A stretch of DNA of 64,000 nucleotides from Ligula intestinalis (lineage: Eukaryota; Platyhelminthes; Cestoda; Diphyllobothriidea; Diphyllobothriidae): the NCBI GenBank assembly GCA_036362985.1, contig JAYGXS010000003.1, forward strand, positions 50,746,521 to 50,810,520. Direction: 5' to 3'. Under the pieces are notes generated by a model. That model made no database searches, was not told the origin of the DNA, and worked only from the letters and a program-made list of their open reading frames with translations. Positions within the stretch are counted from its first letter, which is position 1. Every line of letters starts with the position of its first letter. Shown piece after piece: positions 10,940 through 21,500 of the stretch. Both the position numbers and the translations under genes were made by a program.

Positions 10940-12155
10940 CACAAGTGCAATTTGTCAGTCGACGACCCACCCAAAGGCCATCGTCACCTGGCGTTTTAAA
11001 TTGTGCATTGGGATGTGTACTTACCTGGGCATAAAAGTAAATTGCCCGAAGGCAATATCCATCAGAGTCAGAGTCCTACACTAGCAGTAAATACGGCAAA
11101 CGTTTTGCTTGCGGATGATGAGGGCAGGTTTGTCAATTCACCCGTTAAGGAAGAGAAGTAATCTCTTACTGAAGTGGGCTGACGCCTACTTCTTCGTGGT
11201 TGTCTTCGTTGCGAATACTTTTGGAACATAGTCGACCAAAACACAACAGGAAAACGTGGGGGTTAACAGAGAAATGCTAACTTAAAGAGGGGTATGGCAG
11301 AAGTAAGATTTGTAGAACTGAAATGTTTATTGAAATGTGCATTCACTTTCTCTCTCCGCTGTCCACCAATCATTATCTAAAGGCTGTTGTGTTGTAGGAT
11401 TGTTAAATAGTGCCCATATGGGAAGTGGTACAGTGAAAACTGAGGAGGGGTGGGGAAGAGGTTACCTTGCAAAACTTTTGCGCTCATCGTTGCGATTCTT
11501 CGCTATCCTAACGTTCGTTGATTTCAATCAGGACGTAGTTATCATCAAAGGTAAAGCAGGCGTACTTCTGGAAGAAGATGCATTCGACGCGAAAACTTCG
11601 ATATAATGCTGTAATATTTCGCCGACATCTTGCAGAAAACACTGTCTTCTGTGCCTACAACGCGTATTCCGCGACGGCGGCTCAGACATGCTGAAAACGG
11701 AACAACACAATTGACAAAATTTAGGCGTACACAACCGCTAAAGCAAGAATGCGAACGCTTCACAGCTTGCAGGTGCAGGGAATTACGTCCGATAGCGCTC
11801 CACGGCCTCTGGACACAAAGTTCAATCGATTTTCCAATAGCGGAACGCGTCCACGTCTGCTCCTTTAGTAACGCGATGATGAGTATTCTGGGAACCAGTC
11901 AAAATAAGCCCTGACATACAACTAAAAAACGAGTCACCATTGCCTGAATTTTGCTATTAGGGTTACGGATTATTCTGTTACTTATTTTAATAACCACGAC
12001 CTGTTCTCTTTCATTTCGTGTTTCTTCATTTGTCCCTTGCCGCGAATGTAATAATTATATTTTTTTAAATTACAAAAGCGATATGTACAGGTGCGCAACC
12101 CAGTTCATTCGTGATCATTGGTAGGTGACGGTATTGTTACCTGGCCTCGCTCTAC
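10940..12155. other. Intergenic stretch, no supported gene
   Basis: On the minus strand near 11690 there is a good acceptor-like pyrimidine tract ending in CAG, followed by an open frame of about 53 codons. It matches nothing I know and ends in stops. The opposite strand is open over part of the same span (11337-11606). I see no repeat structure I can name. Confidence 0.3.
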
Positions 12156-12159
12156 TAGA

Positions 12160-12530
12160 AAGATGTAGGTATGGTATCTGCAGTACGGCCTAAAGTTCGT
12201 GTAACATGCCGACCTATGCAAAAGATTGAAATTCTTTCGCTAATCGGCAATGCGTGAGGTTGTAATACGTATTATCATGTAGTCTATTCTGAAGCCGTTT
12301 CAGTCACGCCTGCTGGCTTTCTAACGAGCTTCTTCCTGACCGCTAACAAAACGTATGTACTGTAAAAAGTGAATACTTAATTAGTATACCTGTTTATCAT
12401 TGATTTTGACCGCCATTATAAATTCAAATATATTGTATGGAAAATTTACGCGAAAAATGATTTTTTGTACTAATTTTGTGGAAAATTACGCCTTCTTTAA
12501 GTTTTATACTTAAAGAAGGGTACCCTTTGT
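12160..12530 (+). repeat. Partial copy (copy 2) of the unrecognised coding repeat family
   Basis: This segment is the diverged reverse complement of 13235-13900, allowing for the SINE inserted there. The best-conserved part, about 12330-12415 against 13610-13700, is close to identical over short blocks such as CTAACAAAACGTAT and ATCATTGAT. Translated on the plus strand, 12175-12360 keeps the same frame as the minus-strand copy, including the shared motif G-C-N-T-x-Y-H. The copy ends near a perfect palindrome at 12491-12519. It lacks the 5' two thirds of the coding region. Confidence 0.65.
12491..12519. repeat. Perfect 12-bp palindrome at the 3' end of the repeat family
   Basis: Arms CCTTCTTTAAGT and ACTTAAAGAAGG are separated by TTTAT. 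A related, less perfect palindrome lies at 13235-13262 in inverted orientation, at the matching end of the other copy. This suggests that the structure belongs to the element's 3' end. Confidence 0.8.
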
Positions 12531-12639
12531 TAGGACGGCCTAATGAACAGCCTTAGCAAGCCATAGCCGCACTCCAAGCAGGCTATCGATCGGCCTACAC
12601 GGGTGAACGTACACAAGCCGTCAATCGATCGATAATTCA

Positions 12640-13230
12640 GAATTCAAACTACAGTCATCCACTGAGCCAACAACCAATGGGACTGGCCACTATTTCAGAA
12701 GATAATCTGATTGGTTCGTGGACCTATCTTACACACGTTCGTTTCCCTTAGTTTCTTGTACCTCTAAAGCTCAAGGACTTCTGCCTCTGCACACTGTTTG
12801 TTGTGTTCTCTCTCTCTCTCTTTGGGCGCTCGCACGAGGCGTAATTAGGCGGCGGCTATTTTGGCCTAGGCTCCGTTACAACTATTTGGCGACGCATTAC
12901 GCGGTGATGTCTCGGCCTGGGCCTCCGTTACAACACCCTTCGGTTTAAAAAGTTTCTAAATTTCCTAATAAATTGAAACCTCCTGACTGCTACACTTTAA
13001 TTCAAGGTTTACAAACTGCACGCTGCGTACATACTATTTCATGAAAAGTATGTGTTCCCCCTGCAGTTTGAGGAAGAAGTCACATAGCTTTCATGAAATG
13101 TCGCAATAGATGTGGATCATGCCGTATAAATCATAGGCATCATTAATAAATTGACTGATACGATGTATTATAAATGAACACCTCACAATTGTAAAAAAAG
13201 TTCACAATTAGAAACTTTTTTAAAACCGAG
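12640..13230. other. Spacer between the two inverted repeat copies
   Basis: The stretch holds a short CT microsatellite near 12808-12820 and no recognisable coding sequence. Together with the flanking inverted copies it could form the centre of a 1.4-1.5 kb inverted-repeat structure. I see no transposase in it. Confidence 0.4.
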
Positions 13231-13309
13231 AGATACTCCTTCTTTAAGTATAAAATTTAAAGGAGCAATTTGCTTCCAAACAAGTACGAAGAATAATTTT
13301 TTCATGTAT

Positions 13310-13593
13310 GTAAGAGCTCTAATGGCAACGTGGACGGATGAGTGTGTCCTCTAACACATCGGTGTACGTGTAGTTGCTATTGTATGTCCCCGATCTAATG
13401 AAGTCGAGACTGTGAGCTCGTAGCTAAATTGTAAGGACGTTTGCCTCTGACCGGAGAGATCGCGAGTTCAAAACTCGGGTGTGGTAGCAATTTCAGTGGC
13501 AACACCGGAGTTAGGTATCACTAGCTGATGACGCCTAATGAAGCAGAAATGGCCATCCCTGTGTCCCATGTCTTTGTCGGTAATGTCCTTCTG
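13310..13593 (+). mobile_element. tRNA-derived SINE (family 1) with 7-bp target-site duplication
   Basis: The insert is bounded by the direct repeat CATGTAT (13303-13309 and 13594-13600) and interrupts the 3' part of the unrecognised repeat, whose other copy (12380-12530) lacks it. Inside, 13412-13482 is tRNA-like: a degenerate box A region (TAGCTAAATTGTAAGGACG) and a box B-like GAGTTCAAAACTC that can close a short T-arm. A family-specific tail follows, through ACTAGCTGATGACGCC and AAATGGCCAT. The same unit, in reverse, is at 48976-49346. The roughly 100 bases upstream of the tRNA-like part are shared with that copy too. Confidence 0.8.
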
Positions 13594-13639
13594 CATGTAT
13601 TTTAATTGATAAGGCAGAAAACATCAATGATAAAAATGC

Positions 13640-14533
13640 ATGCTACTTAATTAGCCGCTTTTTACAGTATATACGTTTTGTTAGTGATCAGAAAAAAGCT
13701 CGTTAAAAAAACCGGCATCCCATCGTGTCTGAAGTGGCTTAAGAATAGACTTAATGATAATCAGTATTGCAACCTTATTCAGTGCCGATTGGCGAAAGGG
13801 TATCAATCTTTCGCATATGTCGACATGTAACACGAATTTTAGAGCGTACTCTATAGATAAAAAATGATTATCTGGCCATAGAATAGGTACACTCATCGGT
13901 CGTTTGCGTCATCTTGCATTGTTTAAGCACACGCTTGGTAAGTGTCAAGCGACCCTTTAAGTTGCTTCGTCATCGCGAGGTCAGCCTTGTCGTCTGTATT
14001 TTACGATTCAAAGACCTCTGTTATGTAGAGTAGTCTCTGTTGTCAGGAAACCTCGTCTTGATCGATTCATACAGGACTGACCTAGACAGGTCATCGTTCA
14101 ACTCCCTGCCCTTGAAGTTGATGTACAGGCTGATCTCGTCTGCAAATAGCGTTTAAGATATGTGGCTGACGAAGTCATCTGGCGTTCGTCCGCCATGACG
14201 TGTCATATAGGAGATCTAGTTTAATGTATAGTGATCAATTTTTTGACTTACCAAATCTTTGCGGTATTCACCGTTATGTAGTTGGTCATTCGTTTCCTTT
14301 AAATCATCTGCTGAACTTACTAGGTAGCCGAATTTTGTCGCCGCAGTGAACGTCGACAGTATGTTTAATTCTTTCTGCACTGCTTTGATAATTCCGAGCG
14401 CTCTATCAATACCTTTTAGCAGGAAGCTCAGTATCTTAGTCATGTAAGTCATACACTAGCATATCGTCACGACAACCCTTTCCGGGATGTGGTCATGGTC
14501 AGTGAATGCCGGCCCCAACAAGTCTAAAGTCAT
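13640..14533 (-). pseudogene. Unrecognised protein-coding repeat (copy 1), interrupted by stops
   Basis: From an ATG at 14533 the minus strand gives a largely continuous frame to about 14040, broken only by stop codons after V-T-I-C, after H-Y-T-L-N and after V-S-H-I-S. It then continues in another frame after a change near 14035. Short landmarks are L-G-P-A-F-T-D-H-D-H, K-G-I-D-R-A-L-G-I-I-K-A-V and E-I-S-L-Y-I-N-F-K-G. The 3' quarter is shared with partial copies at 12160-12530 and 24540-24960, and in all three the frame with C-N-T/S-x-Y/F-H is the better conserved one. I do not recognise the protein. A transposon protein or an old endogenous viral element are both possible. No catalytic motif of a reverse transcriptase, helicase or DDE transposase is visible. 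Confidence 0.5.
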
Positions 14534-14559
14534 TTTAATGCAACTTCACCTAACGTCTT

Positions 14560-14595
14560 ACCATCCCCTGTAGGTCATTCTTCACAGGGGATGGT
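14560..14595 (-). repeat. Perfect 12-bp hairpin just upstream of the unrecognised ORF
   Basis: Arms ACCATCCCCTGT (14560-14571) and ACAGGGGATGGT (14584-14595) flank a 12-base loop. The stem lies 27 bases upstream of the ATG at 14533 on the minus strand, so it would sit in the 5' leader of a transcript of that element. Whether it has a role is unknown. Confidence 0.8.
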
Positions 14596-14984
14596 TTCGT
14601 AGGAAGCATTGCCCGTCCTGATTGTGCTCAAGTATTTCCTAGAATTTCAGCCGTCATTATATATTTTGCGTAACTTACCAGCTGTTTTAGGCCTTGACCG
14701 GACAACTCGAGTTCGTAGATAGTTGTATTAATAACCGACCTACGTTGGCATTGAGAGTGGGCTAGGCTGAGAGTTAACCATAGTGCTGTCTATAAACACA
14801 CCAAAAGAGGGGGATGTAAGTTTATGGTGTACATCATATCACTATGAGCATTTCTTCCCTACAGTGCTCGCAAACTACTCGCAACGAGAACTATGCCTTT
14901 GTAGGGTTTCCGAGTACCGTTTGCGTAGTCGAAATGATAGTAAGTAGCCCTCTAGGGGTTTCGTTTAAATTTAATTGATTAAAG

Positions 14985-15055
14985 TAACCAACAGGTCGTG
15001 GGTTCGAGCCTCAAGTTCCGCAACACCTGAAGTCGGATATGACCGACCTTGGAGT
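14985..15055 (+). mobile_element. tRNA-related SINE fragment (family 2)
   Basis: A box B-like GGGTTCGAGCC sits at 15000-15010, followed by a conserved tail block, A-C-A-C-C-T-G-A-A-G-T-C-G-G then T-A-T-G-A-C-C-G-A-C-C. The minus-strand copy at 27225-27345 has the same box B and the same tail. The box A half is not recognisable here, so the copy is 5' truncated or decayed. Confidence 0.6.
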
Positions 15056-15471
15056 GAATACTCGACAGTTATTCTTCCGCTTTGATTCAGCTTCTGGTAT
15101 CTATATAGCATGCCATAGATGAACTATATATTTCCTGTATACAATCGTTATCATGGTGACTTTTTCTAGATAGTCTCATTTATCTGTCCCAATGTATTAC
15201 TTAGCATATTCGCCGCGTTTTCCTACGTTAAAAAAGCAGGCGGGAAATTGCCAGATGCAGTGATTTAGTGTTTGGCGTCTTTATTTGTACTTCACCAGCC
15301 CCGGTCTACCACAGAGCGCACTGTTTTTGTGATCTTTACTCTTGCACCAAACAACAATTTCGTCTTTCATATCTTAGTAATTTTAGTGGTCTTGATTTTT
15401 TTCAACAAGCAGAACCCAAACTCGAACTTATCACCTGTTCCCATTATCAGATCTTCCGAACACCTGTAATT

Positions 15472-15486
15472 CCTTTCTGTTTGCAG
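15472..15486 (+). promoter_or_regulatory. Candidate splice (or spliced-leader) acceptor upstream of DDX1 exon 1
   Basis: The pyrimidine-rich run CCTTTCTGTTTGCAG ends 59 bases before the DDX1 start codon. No upstream coding exon is needed, because exon 1 already supplies the start. The site could accept an untranslated first exon or, as flatworms trans-splice many mRNAs, a spliced leader. I cannot tell these apart from sequence alone. Confidence 0.4.
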
Positions 15487-15545
15487 TTCTGCATCCGCCT
15501 CTGAGCCTTGTTTGTGTCAAGCCACTGCGTCCACTCTCGTTTACG

Positions 15546-18500
15546 ATGAGTACTGCTTTTGAAACAGGTGAGTCACTTTCTCTCAATAATACATTGATTT
15601 TTGATGCGCGCTTGTGATAGTAACGGTTTTGACAAGAATATGAGTAGGTTACGACAGCACCCTTCTGGACTTGCTCTGTATTAGCTCGAATTATCATAAC
15701 CGTAAACACGGTTGGAATTTTGACTTGTCCTTTATGTTATGATCAGCTTCATTTGCCGTCCGACTTTTCCAACAAAAACGCATATAACTAATTTACTAAC
15801 CCTTTCTATCCAATATCTTCGACTTGTCTGCCGGCGTAGTCTCGAATGCCACTAAACAGTGAAAACTGTGAGTGCCCAACTCGCAGACAGACGTGTGTCA
15901 TGATTGCATAGGCGTGCGTGAAACCCGTTTCCCTACATTCTTCTTCATGAAATCTGGCATTAAGTTTCCTGTTTTCTATCTTGTGGAAAAGGTGCATTCT
16001 TCGCAGATTCTGGCCTATAGTCAGACCTCCAAATACCAAGTTTGCTCATTGAACCGTGTTTAGTGAACGCAGCAGCCTATAACCTCTAGTCAACTGTCAG
16101 CAGGAATCTGGGAGCGCAAAAAATTGAACCGTAGTCTTTAAGGAGAGCATCTTTATGGCTCTAAAATGAACTTTAAATCGGAGCTTTTCCTTGCTGTTGG
16201 AACTAGGTCGTGTGGGGCATGCTTAGGTGGGCTTTGTCCGCGATCGAAACTGCGCTCACATTCTGTTGTCTCGCTATTATCTTGCCATTGGAGTCTGCTG
16301 AGTGATAGAAAGAGTGTGGTCGATGGTACGCAAGCCGCCTATTTTTTTTCTCTCCGTGGTACACATTGTGTACGTCGTCGCTTACAACGTTGGAATTCTT
16401 ATCAGCAACTCCGCCTGGAAAAATTTCATTCCTGGTTGTCTAACGCCAAATTTTACTCCTCGAATTCTTCAACTTACGTTATCACTGTCAACCCATCACA
16501 ATTCGTATCGTCTGTTTCCTCCATATTGGCAAGACTTATACATCACATGCTTATTTTTCGACGATTGTAGTAAGTTTTCATCCGGCCTAAACCACACACA
16601 GTGATATACTGCGCTCTATCAAAACCTTTATTTTTTTCACGCCTCAGAGATGGGCGTCATGCCTGAGGTCTCGAAGGCCATTCAAGAAATGGATTGGATC
16701 TTACCTACGGATATACAGAGTGAGGCAGTTCCCCTCATCCTCGGCGGTGGTGACGTCTTGATGGCAGCAGAGACCGGTAGTGGGAAGACCGGTGCTTTTT
16801 GCATTCCTGTCATCCAGGTTGTCTATGAAACCATCAAGGATTTGGAGTCGGGAAAGACGGTAGGCTATCTAACTTTATTGATTGCCATCTCACGCAATGT
16901 TTTGGTAGGAATCTCATTCAGCAGCAGCAGCAGGGCCTGTTGCGTCTGTGAACCAACACATCCATCTGAATGCTTTCGACAGAACTGAGGCCCTCGCAAT
17001 CGATCCAGATGGTCTTCTGTGTCAGAGTCGTGATCCCGCCGGTTGGCACGGAGCGCGTGCCACTCGTGGTGTCCGAAATAAGGGTTAGTCCGAAAAATCT
17101 GTTGATTTATTTTACCGATAGTAATGTTCTGAGATATTTTTTGAAATATTGTTCACCTTTACCATTTACACGTTTCATATTCAGAAAAGGAGTACAATAT
17201 TTTGAATAATCATTATATCCCGACAAAGATACTATGTCGTGCATGTTCGTTTCTGGCTTTTTTCCATTGCCAGCTAATCGTATCAAATTACAAAGACTTG
17301 ACGTCAGGACCCGAATACATTTTTTTCGTTGCGCCATATGCTCTGGCGATTGCGTCATGGCTGCAATTGAGGAGATCCGAGGTTCATAAGCGTGGTGTTG
17401 ACCGATCAAATTTTTCGGTGGAATCAATTTTATTTTTGAGCTGCTGCCCAACGTTCTTGTAGGCCGTTCTTAGTCATTTTTCGAGTTAACCCAAAACGGT
17501 CTACGACTGACGACTTCCTGTTTGCTACTTATTAATCACTATCCTTTTGGCATTTTCCTCCCATCTTCCTCTTTACATCTCCAGTAGATGGTTTTGCTTA
17601 CTTGTGCCCCCAGAAAGGTGACACTGATGCGTATCGTCGCTAGTTTTGGAATTTATGTCTCCTCCGCATCGAACCACGTACTCAGCTTCTTACTGTTGCT
17701 TATTTAGTAGTCCTAGCCTGTCTTTTGCCGTCGTGAGTTTTTCATCATAAATTAAGGAGCCCGTTCTCTCCATCCATTGCTCGTGAGCCTCCTCTCATCG
17801 CCAAAAATTCATTTATATGCGTTCTTGTGTAACTCTCATCAGCGCCCAACTGCGGCACCTCTTACCGACCAAAGGTATGAAGGGAAGTTTTTTGTGCGCC
17901 GAAAAAAAAACCTTTTGGCATTAGCTTTCGCTTGCTTTTTTACCATAAGGAACTTTATCGTCACATCTTTGGTAAGGTGGTGTGCATGCAATAGGTTGAA
18001 TATATCGGTGGTTTTTTACCACGGGGTACTTGATAAACAGCCTGTAAATATGGTCTAACACTATAACCCTACAGTACATTTTCTGGCGCCCTATCTTACT
18101 GTTGTCCAGTCTTCACATCTGCTCTAGTAAACCGTGAGAGGGTGTGATATTGAAGTTGGTGAGTTGTTCAACGTTGTCCCATTGCGAGATGGAACTCCTA
18201 TTTCACAATCAGTCGTGGTTATTGTTTCTTACTGTTTCAGACACTGAGCTAGCTTAAAAAAGTAGGACATGTGTCCTCATTTATCTCTCGTGCCCACAGA
18301 CTGAGTATGCGCTCACTACTCCTTTCAGCGCCCTTCCTCTGTTCTTCTTCTTCTTCTTCTTCTTCTTCTTCTCAAAACTTATCTTGAGGTCTATCTTGAT
18401 TAATATGCTTGTTTTTTACTCCTGTTTCATTCGATGTCCTGGTAAACCCTTTTCGTTGAGCAGGATGCGTCGACTTACGTCTTAACGTATCTTATTGCCT

Positions 18501-21500
18501 TCCTGATCCTATCCTTCTTCCTTTTCGACACCTATTGACAGGCAAGTATTACTTCGAGGCAAAAGTAACCGACGACGGTCTCTGTCGAGTTGGCTGGTCC
18601 ACCCTTCACGCCAGTCACGACATCGGTACTGACGCGGAGAGTTTCGGTTTCGGTGGTACTGGCAAGAAATCGCACCGTCGTCAGTTTGACACCTATGGCG
18701 AGTCCTTCGGTCTAAACGACGTTCTGGGCTGTCACTTAGACCTGGACAATGGTCTTATCAAATGGTCCAAAAATGGTAAGGGGTCCTGTTTTTTTCTTCT
18801 GGCTTTTCCCTTTCTCGTGTTTTCTTTTTCCAATTCTCTTGCCATATTCGTAATCCTATTTCATCCAGTTTCACAGGATTGTTTTTAGTCTTTCTACTGC
18901 CTTATCTATCCTCTCCATCTTCCCTTAGCTTGAGTTATTATCGTGTTTATTTTTATCGTCTCGGTTGACTAGGGAAGGATTTCGGGAAGGCCTTTGATGT
19001 TCCGCCTCATATGTGCGCATCCGGTTTGTTTCCTTCAGTCAGTCTAAAAAATGCGGAACTGAGATTCAATTTTGGTGCCACACCATTTGCCTATCCACCT
19101 CCGGCAACGTGGGTGGCTGTGGAAGCAGCAGAGTCCCAGAACATTATCAACTCCTCCATCCTAGGTGAGATTACACCCTTCTGTCCTTCAAGGATGTTGT
19201 CTGCGCAGCAAGGTTGGACATTTTATGGTTATGAGGGTTTTCATCTTTGATCCGTAACTAATTATCCTCAAATTAAGCTAGATTCTGTGCTTCGCACCAG
19301 GTCCGCTATGGCAGATGACGGAAGCAGGCCTCTTATTTTAGGCTTGATAAACCACAAAGATCAAATATTTCTCGATTAAACAGATGATCAATTTAAACGC
19401 TGGTCATTTGGTATTTCTCTTATTTACATATATGCCGAAGGAGTCATCCTGTGCGTCATTAGACAAAAGAGACCAAAACTCAAAATAGTCCAGTTAAGGT
19501 CAACGAGAGAAAGAGAGAATGCTTTACTTTGAAGGGAATACCCAAAAACTTTCAGCAAAACATGAATCCATTCACGGAGAGCAAGGGATAAAGTAAGTAA
19601 TTGGTCATGGTAACATGTCATAGAATGCTCACAATCAAAGGTTTACACGATATCCACATCTATTATGGAGACTGGTTGGCTGTCAACTTCTCAATTTTCG
19701 CTTTTTCACACGTGAGATAGCGTGCTAGGAATGGGAGTACAGCGTGCTTATATGCCGATGTACGGCAAAACATGACGGAAGCCTGGGCGCATAGTACGGG
19801 AAGACTTAGCAGCCATTAGCTCAGAGTGAAGAGGGTGATTGACCTCACTAAGGATGCGATCAGCAAGTTGCTTGACTGTCAGCTAAAAAAACATAGGAAA
19901 CACCGGCAGCTGAAGAGAGCATTCGGAGGATACGTTTAAGAATTATCGGGTCTTTTTTTTAAGTAAAGCTGGAAAAATAACTGGAAAGTAGTAAATAATG
20001 AGGGGGAAGAATGCAGGCATCTATACATCGCCAGATATGGGCTTGCGGTGTGCGGTATGAACGCAAGCGGTGGATACAATATCAAAGGTTACGGATTTTT
20101 ATGAAAAGGCCTTCTATGTGATGAGCAATTTTAAGGTTAGATGCCAGAGTAACACCAAGGTATCGGAAAGGGGATACCTTGTTGGGTAGAATGTCAATAG
20201 TTTCAGGACTGGGCGAGGGTTTCAGTCGAAAAATACACTGGACTGACTTCCGCCCGTTAAGTAAAATGCCATATGCTCACGACCATGTTGAGACGTTCAG
20301 TCTTTCAGTTTACCTGCCCATGGTACTAGCCGCCGTGCGGCTGTTGGCGGGGCTCAAGAGTGGGCCACCAGGCAGACCGGGGTGAATGAATCTCGTAACC
20401 GTTGGTGAACTTCTATCCACCAACATTTAGTAGTCTCGTCTTGTGGGATGGGAGAGGGCCATCAAAACTCTGCCAGTTTCATAGATCAACCAGTCTTGGC
20501 GCACCATATCAGTCCGCCTCCCTATGACCGCACAGAAATGGCATGCATTTGGGTGCTTTCAATAATTAATCTTCTATGTTCATTTTTATCATCCGCTTCC
20601 CTTGTTGCTTTTAGGCGACAGGAAAAAAATGTCCTTCAAGCCGATGCCCAATGCACCCCTAGCGCTCATTGTTGAGGTGAAGTAACGTTTTTTCACATGT
20701 TACTTTTCTCTCAAAATTTCTGGGTTTTTTATTTTCCTTGTGTGCTGCCATCGCTGAATTAATGTGGTTGAACAGTTTAAATTTGTCCAAGCTTCTTAAC
20801 ACCCCTACCCCTATGACTCAATCACCCATCTGCGGAAGAGTGGTCTCCCATTACTAGTCCGTGTTTATGGCACAAAGAGATGCTCTTTCTAAGGTTGCTA
20901 TGCGTACTGAATTGATAAAATTGGAAGCGATTGTATCAAGTGGGTTTTGAGAACCGAATAAGAGAAACTTTCTAACAGAATCTACTGTACGTTGGGGAGG
21001 TCAAAGTAGAATCTTTAGCACGCTAACCTTGTGTTTTATCATCTCTTTAATGGGTCTAGTTTTACTTCATAATTATTAGCAATACCCTTCTCCAATATTC
21101 AACTTGCCTTCCCACATTTTCTACCCACAAACGATGAAGCCCAAACTAGTCCCTAAATCAGACGCTGCCGGCCCGATTCCGGACAAGGTTGAACTTTTAT
21201 CTCAAATAGTCGAACTCCCAGAATAAAACCAATTATAACTAACTGTAATCTACCGCAGTTTTTAATTGCTATAGAAGTCTGCCTTACGCTGAGGCATTCT
21301 GTTTGGGATCTTATTACGGTCTGAAGTTCGTCTTTCTTGATAATTGTGTATGTTGCGGTAAATGGAAAGGTTTTTTCCCGTTATCCTTAAATGGCTTCTC
21401 GCGTGTCCCTATTTGCTTTATTAATTTGGTCCTCTCTAATGCATGGCGTTTTAGTAAAGTTTGCCTACAAATAATTTTTAAAGCTGTGTTTTTGTGACTT

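Noticed and set aside
16166..16570. 134-codon open frame in DDX1 intron 1
   Set aside because: No similarity, no conserved start context, and it lies wholly inside a well-defined intron.
16860..16908. Reading through DDX1 intron 2 as coding sequence
   Set aside because: The 49 bases would shift the frame and bring a stop soon after. Splicing at GTAGGC and TAG restores the DDX1 frame exactly.
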